From assembly GCF_000009265.1 (NCBI RefSeq), contig NC_008384.1, positions 1-64,000 of the forward strand: a stretch of DNA of 64,000 nucleotides. Reading direction: 5' to 3'. The number at the start of each line of letters is the position of its first letter. The stretch's first letter is position 1. Both the position numbers and the translations under genes were made by a program. Origin of the DNA: Rhizobium johnstonii 3841. Lineage in GTDB: Bacteria > Pseudomonadota > Alphaproteobacteria > Rhizobiales > Rhizobiaceae. Shown here in pieces: positions 1-7,656 of this stretch. Under the pieces are notes generated by a model, which saw nothing but the letters and a program-made list of their open reading frames with translations, had not been told where the DNA came from and did no database searches.

Positions 1-1206
1 TTGGGTGTTTTGGACAACATTAGCGTATCGACGACAGATGTACGGATCGAGCGGCATGCGAACCAGCTTTCGCGGCAACTGAAGCTCCTCCGCGACAAGC
101 TGTTCCCGCCGCTCTCGCAAAAGACGCTGCGGACATTCTCCTCCGGCGAGGCGGCCCAGATGATCGGCGTGTCGGACGGCTATCTTCGCCAGCTTTCACT
201 AGATGGCAAGGGACCGCAGCCGGATCTTGCCCAGAATGGCCGGCGTTCCTACACGCTCGGCCAGATCAACGAATTGCGCCATTATATGGCCAAGCTCAAG
301 CCGAAGGACGCGCTTTCCTATCAGCCGTGGCGTCGCCCTGGCGAAAAGCTCCAGACTGTTGCCGTCACCAATTTCAAGGGCGGCTCGGCCAAGACCACGA
401 CAACGCTCTATCTGGCGCAGTATCTGGCGCTGGCAGGTTACCGGGTGCTTGCGATCGATCTCGATCCGCAGGCTTCGCTCTCCTCCATGCTCGGCGTTCA
501 GCCCGAATTCGATCTTTCCGAGGGCGATACGCTCTACGGCGCAATTCGCTACGATGAGGGCCGCAAGCCGCTGAAGGAGATCGTCCGCAAGACCTATTTC
601 GACGGATTGGATCTGGTGCCGGGCAATCTCGAACTGATGGAGTTCGAGCATGAGACGCCACGGGCATTGAACGACCGGCAGCGACCCGGCGAGCTGTTCT
701 TCCGTCGCGTCGGCGTTGCCATTGCCGAGGTCGAAGCCGATTACGACATCGTGGTAATCGACTGCCCGCCGCAGCTTGGTTATCTGACGCTTGGCGCCGT
801 TTGTGCCGCCACATCGCTGCTCATTACCATCCATCCGCAAATGGTCGATGTCGCCTCCATGTCGCAGTTCCTGCTGATGACGTCGGATCTGCTTTCCGTG
901 GTGCGCAAGGCCGGCGGCGATCTGCAGCACGATTTCATCAAATATGTCGTCACGCGTCACGAACCCTTCGATGCGCCGCAGTCGCAGATCGTCGCGCTGC
1001 TGCGCAGCCTCTTCAGCGACGACGTATTGACGGCGACCATTCTCAAATCGACGGCGATCGCCGATGTCGGCTTGACCAAGCAGACGCTTTACGAGATCGA
1101 GAAGGGGCAGGTGCGCCGCTCGACCTATGACCGGGCGCTGGAATCGGTCAATGCCGCCAACGGCGAGGTTCTCGCCGGTATTCACAAAGCCTGGGGTCGA
1201 GCATGA
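1..1206 (+). CDS. repA: Plasmid partitioning ATPase RepA (ParA family)
   Basis: ParA-type Walker ATPase (401 aa) that segregates the replicon together with RepB and represses its own operon. An N-terminal MerR-like helix-turn-helix lies at about residues 48-66. The deviant Walker A KGGSAKTT is at residues 126-133, Walker A' (AIDLDPQ) at 151-157 and Walker B (IVVIDCPP) at 250-257. This is the usual architecture and length of RepA in repABC operons. The reading frame begins with TTG at base 1 of the window, so the true start could lie a few codons upstream; the N-terminus otherwise looks complete. Its stop overlaps the repB start by 4 bp (ATGA), so the two are translationally coupled. The operon promoter and any upstream parS site would lie outside the window. 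Confidence 0.96.
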   Translation: MGVLDNISVSTTDVRIERHANQLSRQLKLLRDKLFPPLSQKTLRTFSSGEAAQMIGVSDGYLRQLSLDGKGPQPDLAQNGRRSYTLGQINELRHYMAKLKPKDALSYQPWRRPGEKLQTVAVTNFKGGSAKTTTTLYLAQYLALAGYRVLAIDLDPQASLSSMLGVQPEFDLSEGDTLYGAIRYDEGRKPLKEIVRKTYFDGLDLVPGNLELMEFEHETPRALNDRQRPGELFFRRVGVAIAEVEADYDIVVIDCPPQLGYLTLGAVCAATSLLITIHPQMVDVASMSQFLLMTSDLLSVVRKAGGDLQHDFIKYVVTRHEPFDAPQSQIVALLRSLFSDDVLTATILKSTAIADVGLTKQTLYEIEKGQVRRSTYDRALESVNAANGEVLAGIHKAWGRA

Positions 1207-2198
1207 GCAGACGCGATCGCCTGAAAGGTCTTTTCGACGATACGGCGCAGGAGTTGGCCGCGGCCAACTACGAGGAGTCCTCTTCGCGCGGATCGGCCGG
1301 TCCGGTTCGGACGATGGCGCTGACCCTTGGCCGCATGGAGGAAGAGAGCAGGGCGATGCAGGAGGCTTTGCTCTCCGGTGAACGCGTCGTCGAACTCGAT
1401 CCTGATCTGATCGATTCCTCCTTCGTCCGCGACCGCCTTGCCGACCAGCCCCTCGATAGGGAAGACGAGCTGGTGCAGTCGATTGCCGAGAACGGCCAGG
1501 AAGTGCCGATCCTCGTTCGCCGTCATCCCAATGATGAGGACCGCTACCAGGTCGCCTATGGCCATCGCCGTCTGCAGGCTGTCAAGCTGCTCGGCCTCAA
1601 GGTGCAGGCGATCGTCCGCAAGCTTGACGATACCGATGTCGTCATCGCGCAGGGTATCGAGAATTCGGCGCGCCGGAACCTTTCCTATATCGAGCGCGCG
1701 GTCTTTGCCCTCAATCTCGAGCTCAAGGGTTTTGAGCGCCCGGTCATCATGAAAGCGCTGTCGACGGACAAGACGGAGCTATCGAAGCTGATATCCGTTG
1801 CAAAAGCTATTCCCGCCGAGATCGTCAGGTCGATCGGAGCCGCACCCGGCATCGGGCGACGCCGGTGGATGGCGCTTGCCCAGGACTGGAATGGGATGAC
1901 GGCCGCCCGGCTTGCCAAGCTCATTGCCTCGGGAAGTTTCCTGGCGGAAGAGAGCGACCGCCGTTTCGAGCTTTTGGTCGCCGAGCTCGCCAGGAAAGAG
2001 GCAAAGCCCGAAACCACGGAATTTGACTGGAAGCCGAAGAGCGGCGGCAAGATCGCCGGCCGAATCAAGAGCGCCGGCAATTCCTTCACGATCGCGTTGA
2101 AGACCGGCGACGCGCCGGATTTCGGCGCTTACATTTCACGCCGTCTCGACGAGCTTTACGAAGCCTATCGGGCCGGCAGGTTGCAAGCAGGAGAATAG
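1203..2198 (+). CDS. repB: Plasmid partitioning protein RepB (ParB family)
   Basis: Centromere-binding ParB homologue (331 aa). The ParB/Srx-type domain spans about residues 60-155, with the CTP-binding GHRR box at 120-123, followed by ENSARRNLSYIERA at about 153-166. The helix-turn-helix region comes next and a C-terminal dimerisation region ends the protein. It binds parS and, with RepA, positions the replicon and helps repress repABC transcription. The 4-bp overlap with repA marks a coupled operon. The stop codon is followed almost at once by the terminator of the counter-transcribed RNA on the other strand. Confidence 0.95.
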   Translation: MSRRDRLKGLFDDTAQELAAANYEESSSRGSAGPVRTMALTLGRMEEESRAMQEALLSGERVVELDPDLIDSSFVRDRLADQPLDREDELVQSIAENGQEVPILVRRHPNDEDRYQVAYGHRRLQAVKLLGLKVQAIVRKLDDTDVVIAQGIENSARRNLSYIERAVFALNLELKGFERPVIMKALSTDKTELSKLISVAKAIPAEIVRSIGAAPGIGRRRWMALAQDWNGMTAARLAKLIASGSFLAEESDRRFELLVAELARKEAKPETTEFDWKPKSGGKIAGRIKSAGNSFTIALKTGDAPDFGAYISRRLDELYEAYRAGRLQAGE

Positions 2199-2203
2199 AC
2201 CGC

Positions 2204-2243
2204 AAAAGAAAAAAGCCTCCGAACGTTGCCGTCGCGGAAGCCT
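2204..2243 (-). terminator. Rho-independent terminator of the incA RNA
   Basis: On the minus strand, arm AGGCTTCCG (2243-2235) pairs with CGGAGGCT(T) (2221-2213) with two G-U wobbles and a 13-nt loop. The T-rich tail TTTTTCTTTT follows at 2213-2204. The hairpin is also the likely recognition structure of the antisense RNA. Confidence 0.85.
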
Positions 2244-2258
2244 TTCTCATATCTGGAC
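2204..2258 (-). ncRNA. incA: Counter-transcribed antisense RNA of repABC (incA)
   Basis: repABC replicons carry a short antisense RNA between repB and repC that pairs with the repC leader, limits RepC synthesis and causes incompatibility. Here the minus strand has a consensus promoter (separate entry), a predicted start near 2258 and a rho-independent terminator at 2204-2243, giving an RNA of roughly 50-55 nt, the expected size. Position, orientation, promoter and terminator all fit; the exact 5' end is inferred from promoter spacing only. Confidence 0.82.
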
Positions 2259-2264
2259 AATCTG

Positions 2265-2293
2265 AGAATCGCACTTCCTCGAATCACTGTCAA
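2265..2293 (-). promoter_or_regulatory. Sigma70-type promoter of the incA RNA
   Basis: On the minus strand a perfect -35 TTGACA (2293-2288) is followed by a 17-bp spacer and a weaker -10 GATTCT (2270-2265). Transcription would start near 2258 and read leftwards through the repB-repC gap. It matches the arrangement described for other repABC plasmids. Confidence 0.8.
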
Positions 2294-2343
2294 GCATCTT
2301 CGGCATCCTTTTGGGTGGTAGTTTTCTTTTGCCTTGAGAAAAG

Positions 2344-3567
2344 GTGAGGGACATGGAGCCTCAATATGTATCGACGCCCTTTGGGCGGCGATCGATGACG
2401 CTTGGCATGCTGGCAAGCCAGGAAAGCGCCAGCAAGGTCGATCCGGACGCATCGGTCGACAAGTGGAAGATTTTTCGCGCGCTCTGCGAAGCAAAGGACA
2501 TGGTCGGCGTATCGGATCGTGCCCTGGCTGTTCTCAATGCGCTGTTGACCTTCTACCCGAAGAACGAGATTGCCGAGGCCAACGGCTTCGTCGTCTTTCC
2601 GTCAAACGAGCAGCTGTCGCTGCGCACGCATGGCATGGCTGGCACGACGTTGCGGCGGAATCTGGCGATGCTGGTGGAAGCGGGCCTGATCATCCGGCGG
2701 GATAGCCCGAACGGGAAACGTTTTGCCCGGCGCAACGGCGAGGGTGGACTTGGAGAGGCATTTGGCTTCAGCCTGGCGCCGCTCCTGGTGCGCGCTCGCG
2801 AGATCGAGGCGCAGGCGGCTCAAGTGATGGCCGCCAAGCTCGAATGGAAGCGCCTGAGGGAGCGCCTGACACTTTGCCGGCGTGACATCACCAAGCTCAT
2901 CGAGATCGCGCTGGAAGAGGAAGTGGCCGGCGAATGGATCGAGATGCAGAAGCATTTCAATCTGCTTTCCGCAAGCCTGCCACGCCGCCCGTCGGCCGCC
3001 GAGATGGAAAGCCTGCTGGCCGATCTCGAAGCTTTCCGGGAATTGATCGTCAAGACGCTGGAATCGAAGTCGAAAACAGAAAAAACAGACGCCAATGATA
3101 TCCAAAACGGTCGGCACATACATAATTCAAACCCACACCCTATATCTGAACTTGAACCAAGCTTCGAAAGGAAGCAGGGCGCAAAGCCGGAGGAAGAGCC
3201 GCGGCATTGGCGCGAGCCGCCGAAATCCTTCTCCCTTGCCATGGTGCTGCAGGCCTGCCCGGAGATCATCGCTTACGGACCGGGCGGCGGCATCGGCAGC
3301 TGGCGTGATCTGATGGCCGCGGCCGTCATTGTCCGTTCCACGCTTGGCGTCAGCCCCAGCGCCTATCAGCTGGCCTGCGATGTCATGGGGCCGGAAAACG
3401 CCGCCACGGTGATCGCCTGCATTCTGGAAAGGGGCGGACATATCAACTCGGCCGGCGGCTACCTACGTGACCTGACGCGGCGGGCGGAGCGCGGCGAGTT
3501 CTCGCTCGGACCGATGCTGATGGCGCTGATGCGGGCAAATGGTCCGACGGCGAGGAAAACCGGATGA
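2344..3567 (+). CDS. repC: Replication initiator RepC
   Basis: Initiator protein of repABC replicons (407 aa), acting in cis on an origin inside its own coding sequence. The N-terminal winged-helix RP-C domain is recognisable from residue 10 (STPFGRRSMTLGMLASQ) to about 160, and the C-terminal RP-C_C domain covers about 290-400. The two are joined by a polar linker encoded by an AT-rich stretch. The frame opens with GTG at 2344; an ATG at 2353 is an alternative because GAGGG sits just before it. The 145-bp gap after repB holds the antisense RNA gene and the structured leader it controls. Residues of the leader next to the start (CTTTT/AAAAG) could form a weak stem masking the start region. 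Confidence 0.95.
   Translation: MRDMEPQYVSTPFGRRSMTLGMLASQESASKVDPDASVDKWKIFRALCEAKDMVGVSDRALAVLNALLTFYPKNEIAEANGFVVFPSNEQLSLRTHGMAGTTLRRNLAMLVEAGLIIRRDSPNGKRFARRNGEGGLGEAFGFSLAPLLVRAREIEAQAAQVMAAKLEWKRLRERLTLCRRDITKLIEIALEEEVAGEWIEMQKHFNLLSASLPRRPSAAEMESLLADLEAFRELIVKTLESKSKTEKTDANDIQNGRHIHNSNPHPISELEPSFERKQGAKPEEEPRHWREPPKSFSLAMVLQACPEIIAYGPGGGIGSWRDLMAAAVIVRSTLGVSPSAYQLACDVMGPENAATVIACILERGGHINSAGGYLRDLTRRAERGEFSLGPMLMALMRANGPTARKTG
3066..3175 (+). other. oriV: AT-rich segment in repC, probable replication origin
   Basis: This stretch inside repC is visibly richer in A and T than the coding sequence on either side and encodes the polar inter-domain linker of RepC. In studied repABC plasmids the origin lies within repC at such a segment. 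The assignment rests on position and composition; no iterons are visible. Confidence 0.55.
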
Positions 3568-3605
3568 GCGGCTATGAAAAAGCTTCGCGCCAGCTCAGAC
3601 GGTTA

Positions 3606-3646
3606 GAAGCATATGCGGCCGGTCGATCAGCTAGCATATCGGCTTC
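3606..3646. repeat. Imperfect inverted repeat downstream of repC
   Basis: GAAGCATATGC (3606-3616) is matched by GCATAT (3634-3639) and GCTTC (3642-3646), giving an 11-bp stem with a 2-nt bulge and a 17-nt loop. There is no T-run, so it is not a clear terminator. It does not match the GTT-N4-GC-N4-AAC parS pattern. Function unknown; a terminator or protein site behind repC is possible. Confidence 0.4.
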
Positions 3647-3747
3647 ATTCCCTCCAGTTTTGTTGAAATACACTGTTAACCATGTCATACATGGCGGAAG
3701 GAAACACGTATTTTGCTTCCATTTGTGAAAAACCGTAAAGCTTAACA

Positions 3748-4881
3748 ATGCGCTACGATATCGACGGTACGATGCTTCAAACCCTGCTTCCAGCCATTAC
3801 CGCGGCGGAGGATGCGGTGGCGCGGCTGGACGAGCGGGTGTTGCGCTCGCCGGTCGGCGAGGGATTTGCCGAGCGCAGCCATTTCTTCGACGCCGCCGGC
3901 GCGCTCTGGGTGGCCGGCGAACTCGTGCATGTCGAGGATCTCGTTTTGCATGATGCCCATATGGATAGCCGCGCTCCCACCCACGAACTGACGATCGCCC
4001 ATTCCGTGCTGCGGGCACGTCGGCGCATCTGGACCGGCGAACCCTCCTGGGCACTCGGCGTCTCGGGCCTTGCAACGCTGACGGCGACCGGCGGGGAAGG
4101 GGAGGGGAAGGCGCAGGAAGCGAAGAGCGTCGCCGCTCCACTCGAGACCGACGGAGAGGGCGAGGATGAGGACGGGCCGCTCGCCGCCGAGATGGCGGAG
4201 ATCGATGCGCTTCTTGCCCGCTCGCAGAAGCTGCTCGATATCCATACCGGGAAAACGCCGGAAAGCGAGACGGCCGCCGTTACCCCGGCAAGGCGCAACG
4301 AAGATCCCCTCGGCTTGCTCGGTGACGACGAGTGGGACGAGGAACAGCGGCTTGCGGAGTGGCGAAGCGTGCAGCCATTGGGCGATAGCTTGCCGCCGGT
4401 TCTCGGTGCTATCATCCTCTTCGAAGCCTGGGAAAGGATCGAGCCGTTGCGGCGTCAGCACTGGCTCGGCGGTCTTCTGGTCGCAAGCCATCTACGCGCC
4501 CGCGGCAAGGTCGCCTCACATCTCTTTTCTTTCTACGGCGGGCTGAAGCTGGTGCGCCATGAGCGTCGTCGGGCACGCGATCGCGTCACGCGGCTACAAG
4601 CCTTTCTGGAGGCGATGCATCTGGGTGCCGTGGCCGGCCTCAAGGAAATCGACCGCCTGTCCTTAGCACGCACGCAGATGGAGCTGCGCTTTCGCGGCCG
4701 CCGTTCGAACAGCAGCCTGCCGGAACTTGCCGATTTCATCCTGTCGCGGCCGATGGTCTCGGCGGCGATGATCGCCCGTCATCTGCGCATCACGCCGCGC
4801 GGTGCGCTGAACCTCGTCAACGAGATCGGCATTCGTGAAATTACCGGCCGGGGTCGCTATCGCGCCTGGGGTATCATCTAA
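3748..4881 (+). CDS. RHE_PE00001/Y4cF-family protein (DUF1612 plus HTH)
   Basis: 377-residue protein of a family found mainly on rhizobial plasmids and often beside repABC; Y4cF of the NGR234 symbiotic plasmid belongs to it. The conserved DUF1612 region fills the N-terminal half to about residue 120. A variable acidic, low-complexity linker follows at about 115-210 (runs of Glu, Gly and Asp). The C-terminus is a helix-turn-helix: residues about 330-377 include HLRITPRGALNLVNEIG. DNA binding is therefore likely, but no function is established. It starts 180 bp after repC on the same strand. Its stop codon is formed by the first bases of a palindromic repeat. Confidence 0.85.
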   Translation: MRYDIDGTMLQTLLPAITAAEDAVARLDERVLRSPVGEGFAERSHFFDAAGALWVAGELVHVEDLVLHDAHMDSRAPTHELTIAHSVLRARRRIWTGEPSWALGVSGLATLTATGGEGEGKAQEAKSVAAPLETDGEGEDEDGPLAAEMAEIDALLARSQKLLDIHTGKTPESETAAVTPARRNEDPLGLLGDDEWDEEQRLAEWRSVQPLGDSLPPVLGAIILFEAWERIEPLRRQHWLGGLLVASHLRARGKVASHLFSFYGGLKLVRHERRRARDRVTRLQAFLEAMHLGAVAGLKEIDRLSLARTQMELRFRGRRSNSSLPELADFILSRPMVSAAMIARHLRITPRGALNLVNEIGIREITGRGRYRAWGII

Positions 4882-4985
4882 TGCATGTCGCCCAAAAGTG
4901 GGCATGCGGTTTTGGGACAACGACATGCATAAAACAAAGACTTAAAGCGCGTAGCATGATTCCGATTTGACGCGATGCGCTTTAA
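4881..4985 (+). repeat. Palindromic intergenic repeat, family 1, copy 1
   Basis: ATGCATGTCG (4881-4890) is the exact inverse of CGACATGCAT (4921-4930), enclosing CCAAAA and TTTTGG arms. A second dyad, TTAAAGCGC (4942-4950) and GCGCTTTAA (4977-4985), follows directly. Related copies occur at 38257-38310 (same strand) and 35562-35665 (opposite strand). It resembles dispersed intergenic palindromes I recall from Rhizobium genomes. It abuts the stop codon of the preceding gene. Confidence 0.8.
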
Positions 4986-4987
4986 TC

Positions 4988-5018
4988 GAAAACGGCCGGG
5001 CGTTGACCCGGCCGTCGC
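4988..5018 (-). terminator. Terminator of the BI-1 gene
   Basis: Perfect 9-bp stem ACGGCCGGG (4992-5000) / CCCGGCCGT (5007-5015) with a 6-nt loop. Read on the minus strand it is followed by TTTTC, so it would terminate transcripts from the gene ending at 5104. Confidence 0.7.
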
Positions 5019-5103
5019 CTTTAGGTGAGCACCCAGTCCGCCATCCTGTCACAGACTGCAGACCAGGCGCTCTTGCGCTTCCTTTGCCCCCAGAAGCGCA
5101 GTC

Positions 5104-5814
5104 CTATTCCCGCTCGCCGGTGAAGTTGAGCAGAAGCTGGAAGATGTTGACGAAGTTCAGGTAGAGCGAGAGCGCGCCGAAGACGGCGAGCTTCTGGTTC
5201 GATTCCTGATCGTAGTTTTCCGAATACTGTTCTTTGATGTTCTGCGTGTCGTAGGCGGTGAGACCGACGAAGACGACGATGCCGATCACCGAGATCGCAA
5301 ACTGCAGCGCGCTCGAACCCATGAAGATGTTGACGACAGAGGCGATGATGACGCCGAAGAGGCCCATCATCAGGAACGAGCCCATGCGCGAGAGGTCACG
5401 CTTCGTCGCATAGCCGTAGAGGCTGGTGGCGCCGAACATCGTCGCGGTGATGAAGAAGGTCCGCGCGATGCTCATCCCGGTGAAGACCAGGAAGACGGAA
5501 GCGAGTGACAGGCCCATCACGGCGCAGAAGGCCCAGAAGGTGATCTGAGCGGTGCTGGCCGACATCGTCTGGATCTTGAACGAGAAGAAGAAGACGAAGG
5601 CGAGCGGCGCGAGCATCACCACCCACTTCAGCGGCGAGCCGAAGATCGGGACGTAGAGTGCCGGCGTCGAGCCGACGACAAAGGCGACGAGGCCTGTTAT
5701 GACGAGGCCGAGAGCCATATAGTTGTAGACGCGCAGCATATGCTGGCGCAGGCCTTCGTCGAAGAGGGCCTGGGAGCCGGCGACGGCGCCATAGCGGGGA
5801 TTGATCGGGTTCAT
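5104..5814 (-). CDS. Bax inhibitor-1/YccA-family membrane protein
   Basis: 236-residue integral membrane protein with seven hydrophobic segments, at about residues 32-50, 63-78, 88-110, 116-132, 145-163, 168-188 and 205-225. The family signature lies in the last third (GLTAYDTQNIKE). BI-1/YccA proteins are inner-membrane proteins; E. coli YccA modulates the FtsH protease and some homologues conduct calcium. Its role in this organism is not known. The start is supported by GAGGAGA about 6 nt upstream of the ATG. It stands alone, 20 bp downstream of the anti-sigma gene on the same strand, so read-through from the sigma operon is possible. Confidence 0.92.
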   Translation of the reverse strand: MNPINPRYGAVAGSQALFDEGLRQHMLRVYNYMALGLVITGLVAFVVGSTPALYVPIFGSPLKWVVMLAPLAFVFFFSFKIQTMSASTAQITFWAFCAVMGLSLASVFLVFTGMSIARTFFITATMFGATSLYGYATKRDLSRMGSFLMMGLFGVIIASVVNIFMGSSALQFAISVIGIVVFVGLTAYDTQNIKEQYSENYDQESNQKLAVFGALSLYLNFVNIFQLLLNFTGERE

Positions 5815-5834
5815 GCTGATCTCCTCGGTTTGAA

Positions 5835-6602
5835 TTAATAGAGTGAGCGGGCGAGCCGTTCGGCCGCTTGGTCGAGATTGAGGCCGCTATCGTCGGCGAT
5901 CAGCGCATAAGCGACCTCGCCGATCTGCCAATAGGCGGCTTCTGCTTTTTCCAGCGTGAGATGACTGACCGGCTTGACCTCGAAGGCGCCCGGACGGACG
6001 GCGAAAAGCGACAGTTGCTTTCCATCTGATTGTTCGATCGCCATCTCGACGCTGGGGCCGAATTCGGACGGGAAGATCTGCACGTCCGCGACCTTCCAAT
6101 CCCTAGGCAGTTCGGGCATCACGATCGCGGTGGCGGCGCGAATATCGTCGGCGCTATAGGTGCTCGGTGTCTGCGGAGGCATAGATTGGCGCAGTGCCGC
6201 GGTCTGATAGGCACGGACGGCATCCTCGACATAGGCGGGTGCCGGAACGGATGCCACCACCTCGGTCGCCGAGAAAGCGCCGAAGGAATTGTGCGCCACC
6301 CAGCCGGCGGCAATCAGAATACCGACAGCGGCAATGCGCTGCAGGGAATGGAAGATGCGGCCATAGGAAAGGCCACGTTCCAGCCGGCGGGCGGCATCGC
6401 GGGTCTCGGGTCGGCCGAAGGCACTTTCGCCGGCTAGCGCCAGACGCAGTTCACCCTTCATGCTGAGGTCGGCCATGACCTTGGCGGCAATCGCCGGATT
6501 CTCGGACAGATAGGATTCCACCTGGATGCGACGGGCGACATCGAGCTCGCCATCCACATAGGCGTCGAGATCGGCATCGATGATCGGATCAACTGCTTTC
6601 AT
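5835..6602 (-). CDS. Anti-sigma factor, membrane-anchored
   Basis: 255-residue predicted anti-sigma factor. The N-terminal 60 residues (DADLDAYVDGELDVARR and after) form the short helical anti-sigma domain common in ECF partners. A single membrane segment lies at about residues 88-108 (AAVGILIAAGWVAHNSFGAF). The remaining 145 residues would be periplasmic and could sense envelope stress. No CxxC or HxxxCxxC zinc motif is seen, so it is not a ZAS-type anti-sigma. It overlaps the sigma gene by 14 bp, the usual arrangement for a coupled pair. Confidence 0.85.
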   Translation of the reverse strand: MKAVDPIIDADLDAYVDGELDVARRIQVESYLSENPAIAAKVMADLSMKGELRLALAGESAFGRPETRDAARRLERGLSYGRIFHSLQRIAAVGILIAAGWVAHNSFGAFSATEVVASVPAPAYVEDAVRAYQTAALRQSMPPQTPSTYSADDIRAATAIVMPELPRDWKVADVQIFPSEFGPSVEMAIEQSDGKQLSLFAVRPGAFEVKPVSHLTLEKAEAAYWQIGEVAYALIADDSGLNLDQAAERLARSLY

Positions 6603-7128
6603 TGCCGTTCCCTCCGATGATCCTCAGATGCGAAACCCGCGGCGTCTTCTCCTCGAATTCGCGCAGGTGAGCGCGGGCGCGGGAGATGCGCGACATCAGC
6701 GTACCCACAGGAATGCCGAGCGCCTGGGCGGCTTCCTGGTAGGAAAGGTCTTCGATCGCAACGAGATGCAGCGCCTCGCGCTGTTCCTCCGGCAGGTCGA
6801 AGAAGGCGTCGCGCACCTGCTGCAGGCGCACGGCATGTTCCTGGCCGGCCGGCAGCGACTGTTCGGCTTCGACAGCCGCCTCATCGTGGCGGCGCGTCAG
6901 CGACCGGTTCTGGCGAAGACGGTCGATATGGGCATTGTGCAGGATGGAGAGCAGCCAGGTGCGCAGGTTGCCGCCGCTGCGGAAGCTTTTCCGCTTCTCG
7001 AAGGCGCGCACCAGCGCATCATGCACCAGATCCTCCGCCTCGTCCGAATTGCGCACCAGCGAGCGAGCGTAGCGTCTCAGCGCTGCGAGCTGTCCGATGA
7101 CATCGAAGGGGCGGTCTTTGCGTTCCAT
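6589..7128 (-). CDS. ECF RNA polymerase sigma factor
   Basis: 179-residue extracytoplasmic-function sigma factor. Region 2 (residues about 12-80) includes AEDLVHDALVRAF and the -10 binding stretch. Region 4 (about 115-168) includes DLPEEQREALHLV and LSYQEAAQALGIPVGTLMSR. It would redirect RNA polymerase on release from the overlapping anti-sigma factor. A promoter resembling ECF autoregulated sites lies directly upstream, so tightly that the mRNA would be nearly leaderless, and no Shine-Dalgarno sequence precedes the ATG. The closest ECF group cannot be assigned from sequence reading alone. Confidence 0.9.
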   Translation of the reverse strand: MERKDRPFDVIGQLAALRRYARSLVRNSDEAEDLVHDALVRAFEKRKSFRSGGNLRTWLLSILHNAHIDRLRQNRSLTRRHDEAAVEAEQSLPAGQEHAVRLQQVRDAFFDLPEEQREALHLVAIEDLSYQEAAQALGIPVGTLMSRISRARAHLREFEEKTPRVSHLRIIGGNGNESS

Positions 7129-7135
7129 GATTGAG

Positions 7136-7164
7136 TATACGGAAATGCGGCGGATTTTATTCCC
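7136..7164 (-). promoter_or_regulatory. Candidate ECF-type promoter of the sigma operon
   Basis: On the minus strand GGGAATA (7164-7158) and CGTATA (7141-7136) are separated by 16 bp, the shape of an ECF -35/-10 pair. It lies 7 bp from the sigma start codon, consistent with autoregulation. Only the motif and position support it. Confidence 0.5.
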
Positions 7165-7304
7165 GGCGGACGTAAAAAAATCATACGGGGCCGAAACCGT
7201 CGCCGGATCATCTCAAATATCCCTCGGGCGCCTTAAATCCGCGATTGTTTATGACAATTACATGACAGATCATGACGCCGCTGATTTGAGGGGGACAATC
7301 AAGA

Positions 7305-7613
7305 ATGAAGGAAAAGAAGCGGGTCTACGAAGCTCTCGTAGACGGCGCCATGGAAGGGCTGACGGACGAGGCGCTCTATGATTTCGTCAAGACGCGTTGT
7401 CCGAAGGCCACCAGCAGGAAGATCGTCCGGGCCTCGCTTCTCGCCCTGACCGATCCTCATCTCAGGGACCGCAATATTCTCGACGTGATCTATGCGCTCG
7501 CGATCAAGCACCGCTTGGATGACGGCGTACTGGACGACGGCGAAGACGAGGGTCCTGACGAGCAGACTCAATCCTCGCAGGCGGCCAACCAGAACATGCC
7601 GCAGCTTTCCTGA
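7305..7613 (+). CDS. Small conserved-looking protein of unknown function
   Basis: 102-residue soluble protein that I do not recognise. Its first 75 residues are predicted helical, with pattern ALVDGAMEGLTDEALYDFV and repeated charged/hydrophobic spacing. The C-terminal 27 residues are acidic then Gln/Asn/Ser-rich and probably disordered. There is no signal peptide, membrane segment, cysteine pair or known motif. The ATG is preceded by GAGGGGG at 10 nt. It is divergent from the ECF sigma operon across 176 bp, so it could be a target of that sigma factor, though no matching plus-strand promoter was found. Confidence 0.65.
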   Translation: MKEKKRVYEALVDGAMEGLTDEALYDFVKTRCPKATSRKIVRASLLALTDPHLRDRNILDVIYALAIKHRLDDGVLDDGEDEGPDEQTQSSQAANQNMPQLS

Positions 7614-7656
7614 GGCAGGTCTCGCCTGAAGCGAGGCGCTCGCTTTCCTGAAATGG

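Noticed and set aside
3568..3747. parS centromere site for RepB
   Set aside because: No sequence matching GTT-N4-GC-N4-AAC was found in this gap; the site may lie upstream of repA outside the window.
3748..4881. Transposase or integrase beside repABC
   Set aside because: The protein has a C-terminal HTH but no catalytic motif of a recombinase, and no terminal inverted repeats or target duplications flank it.
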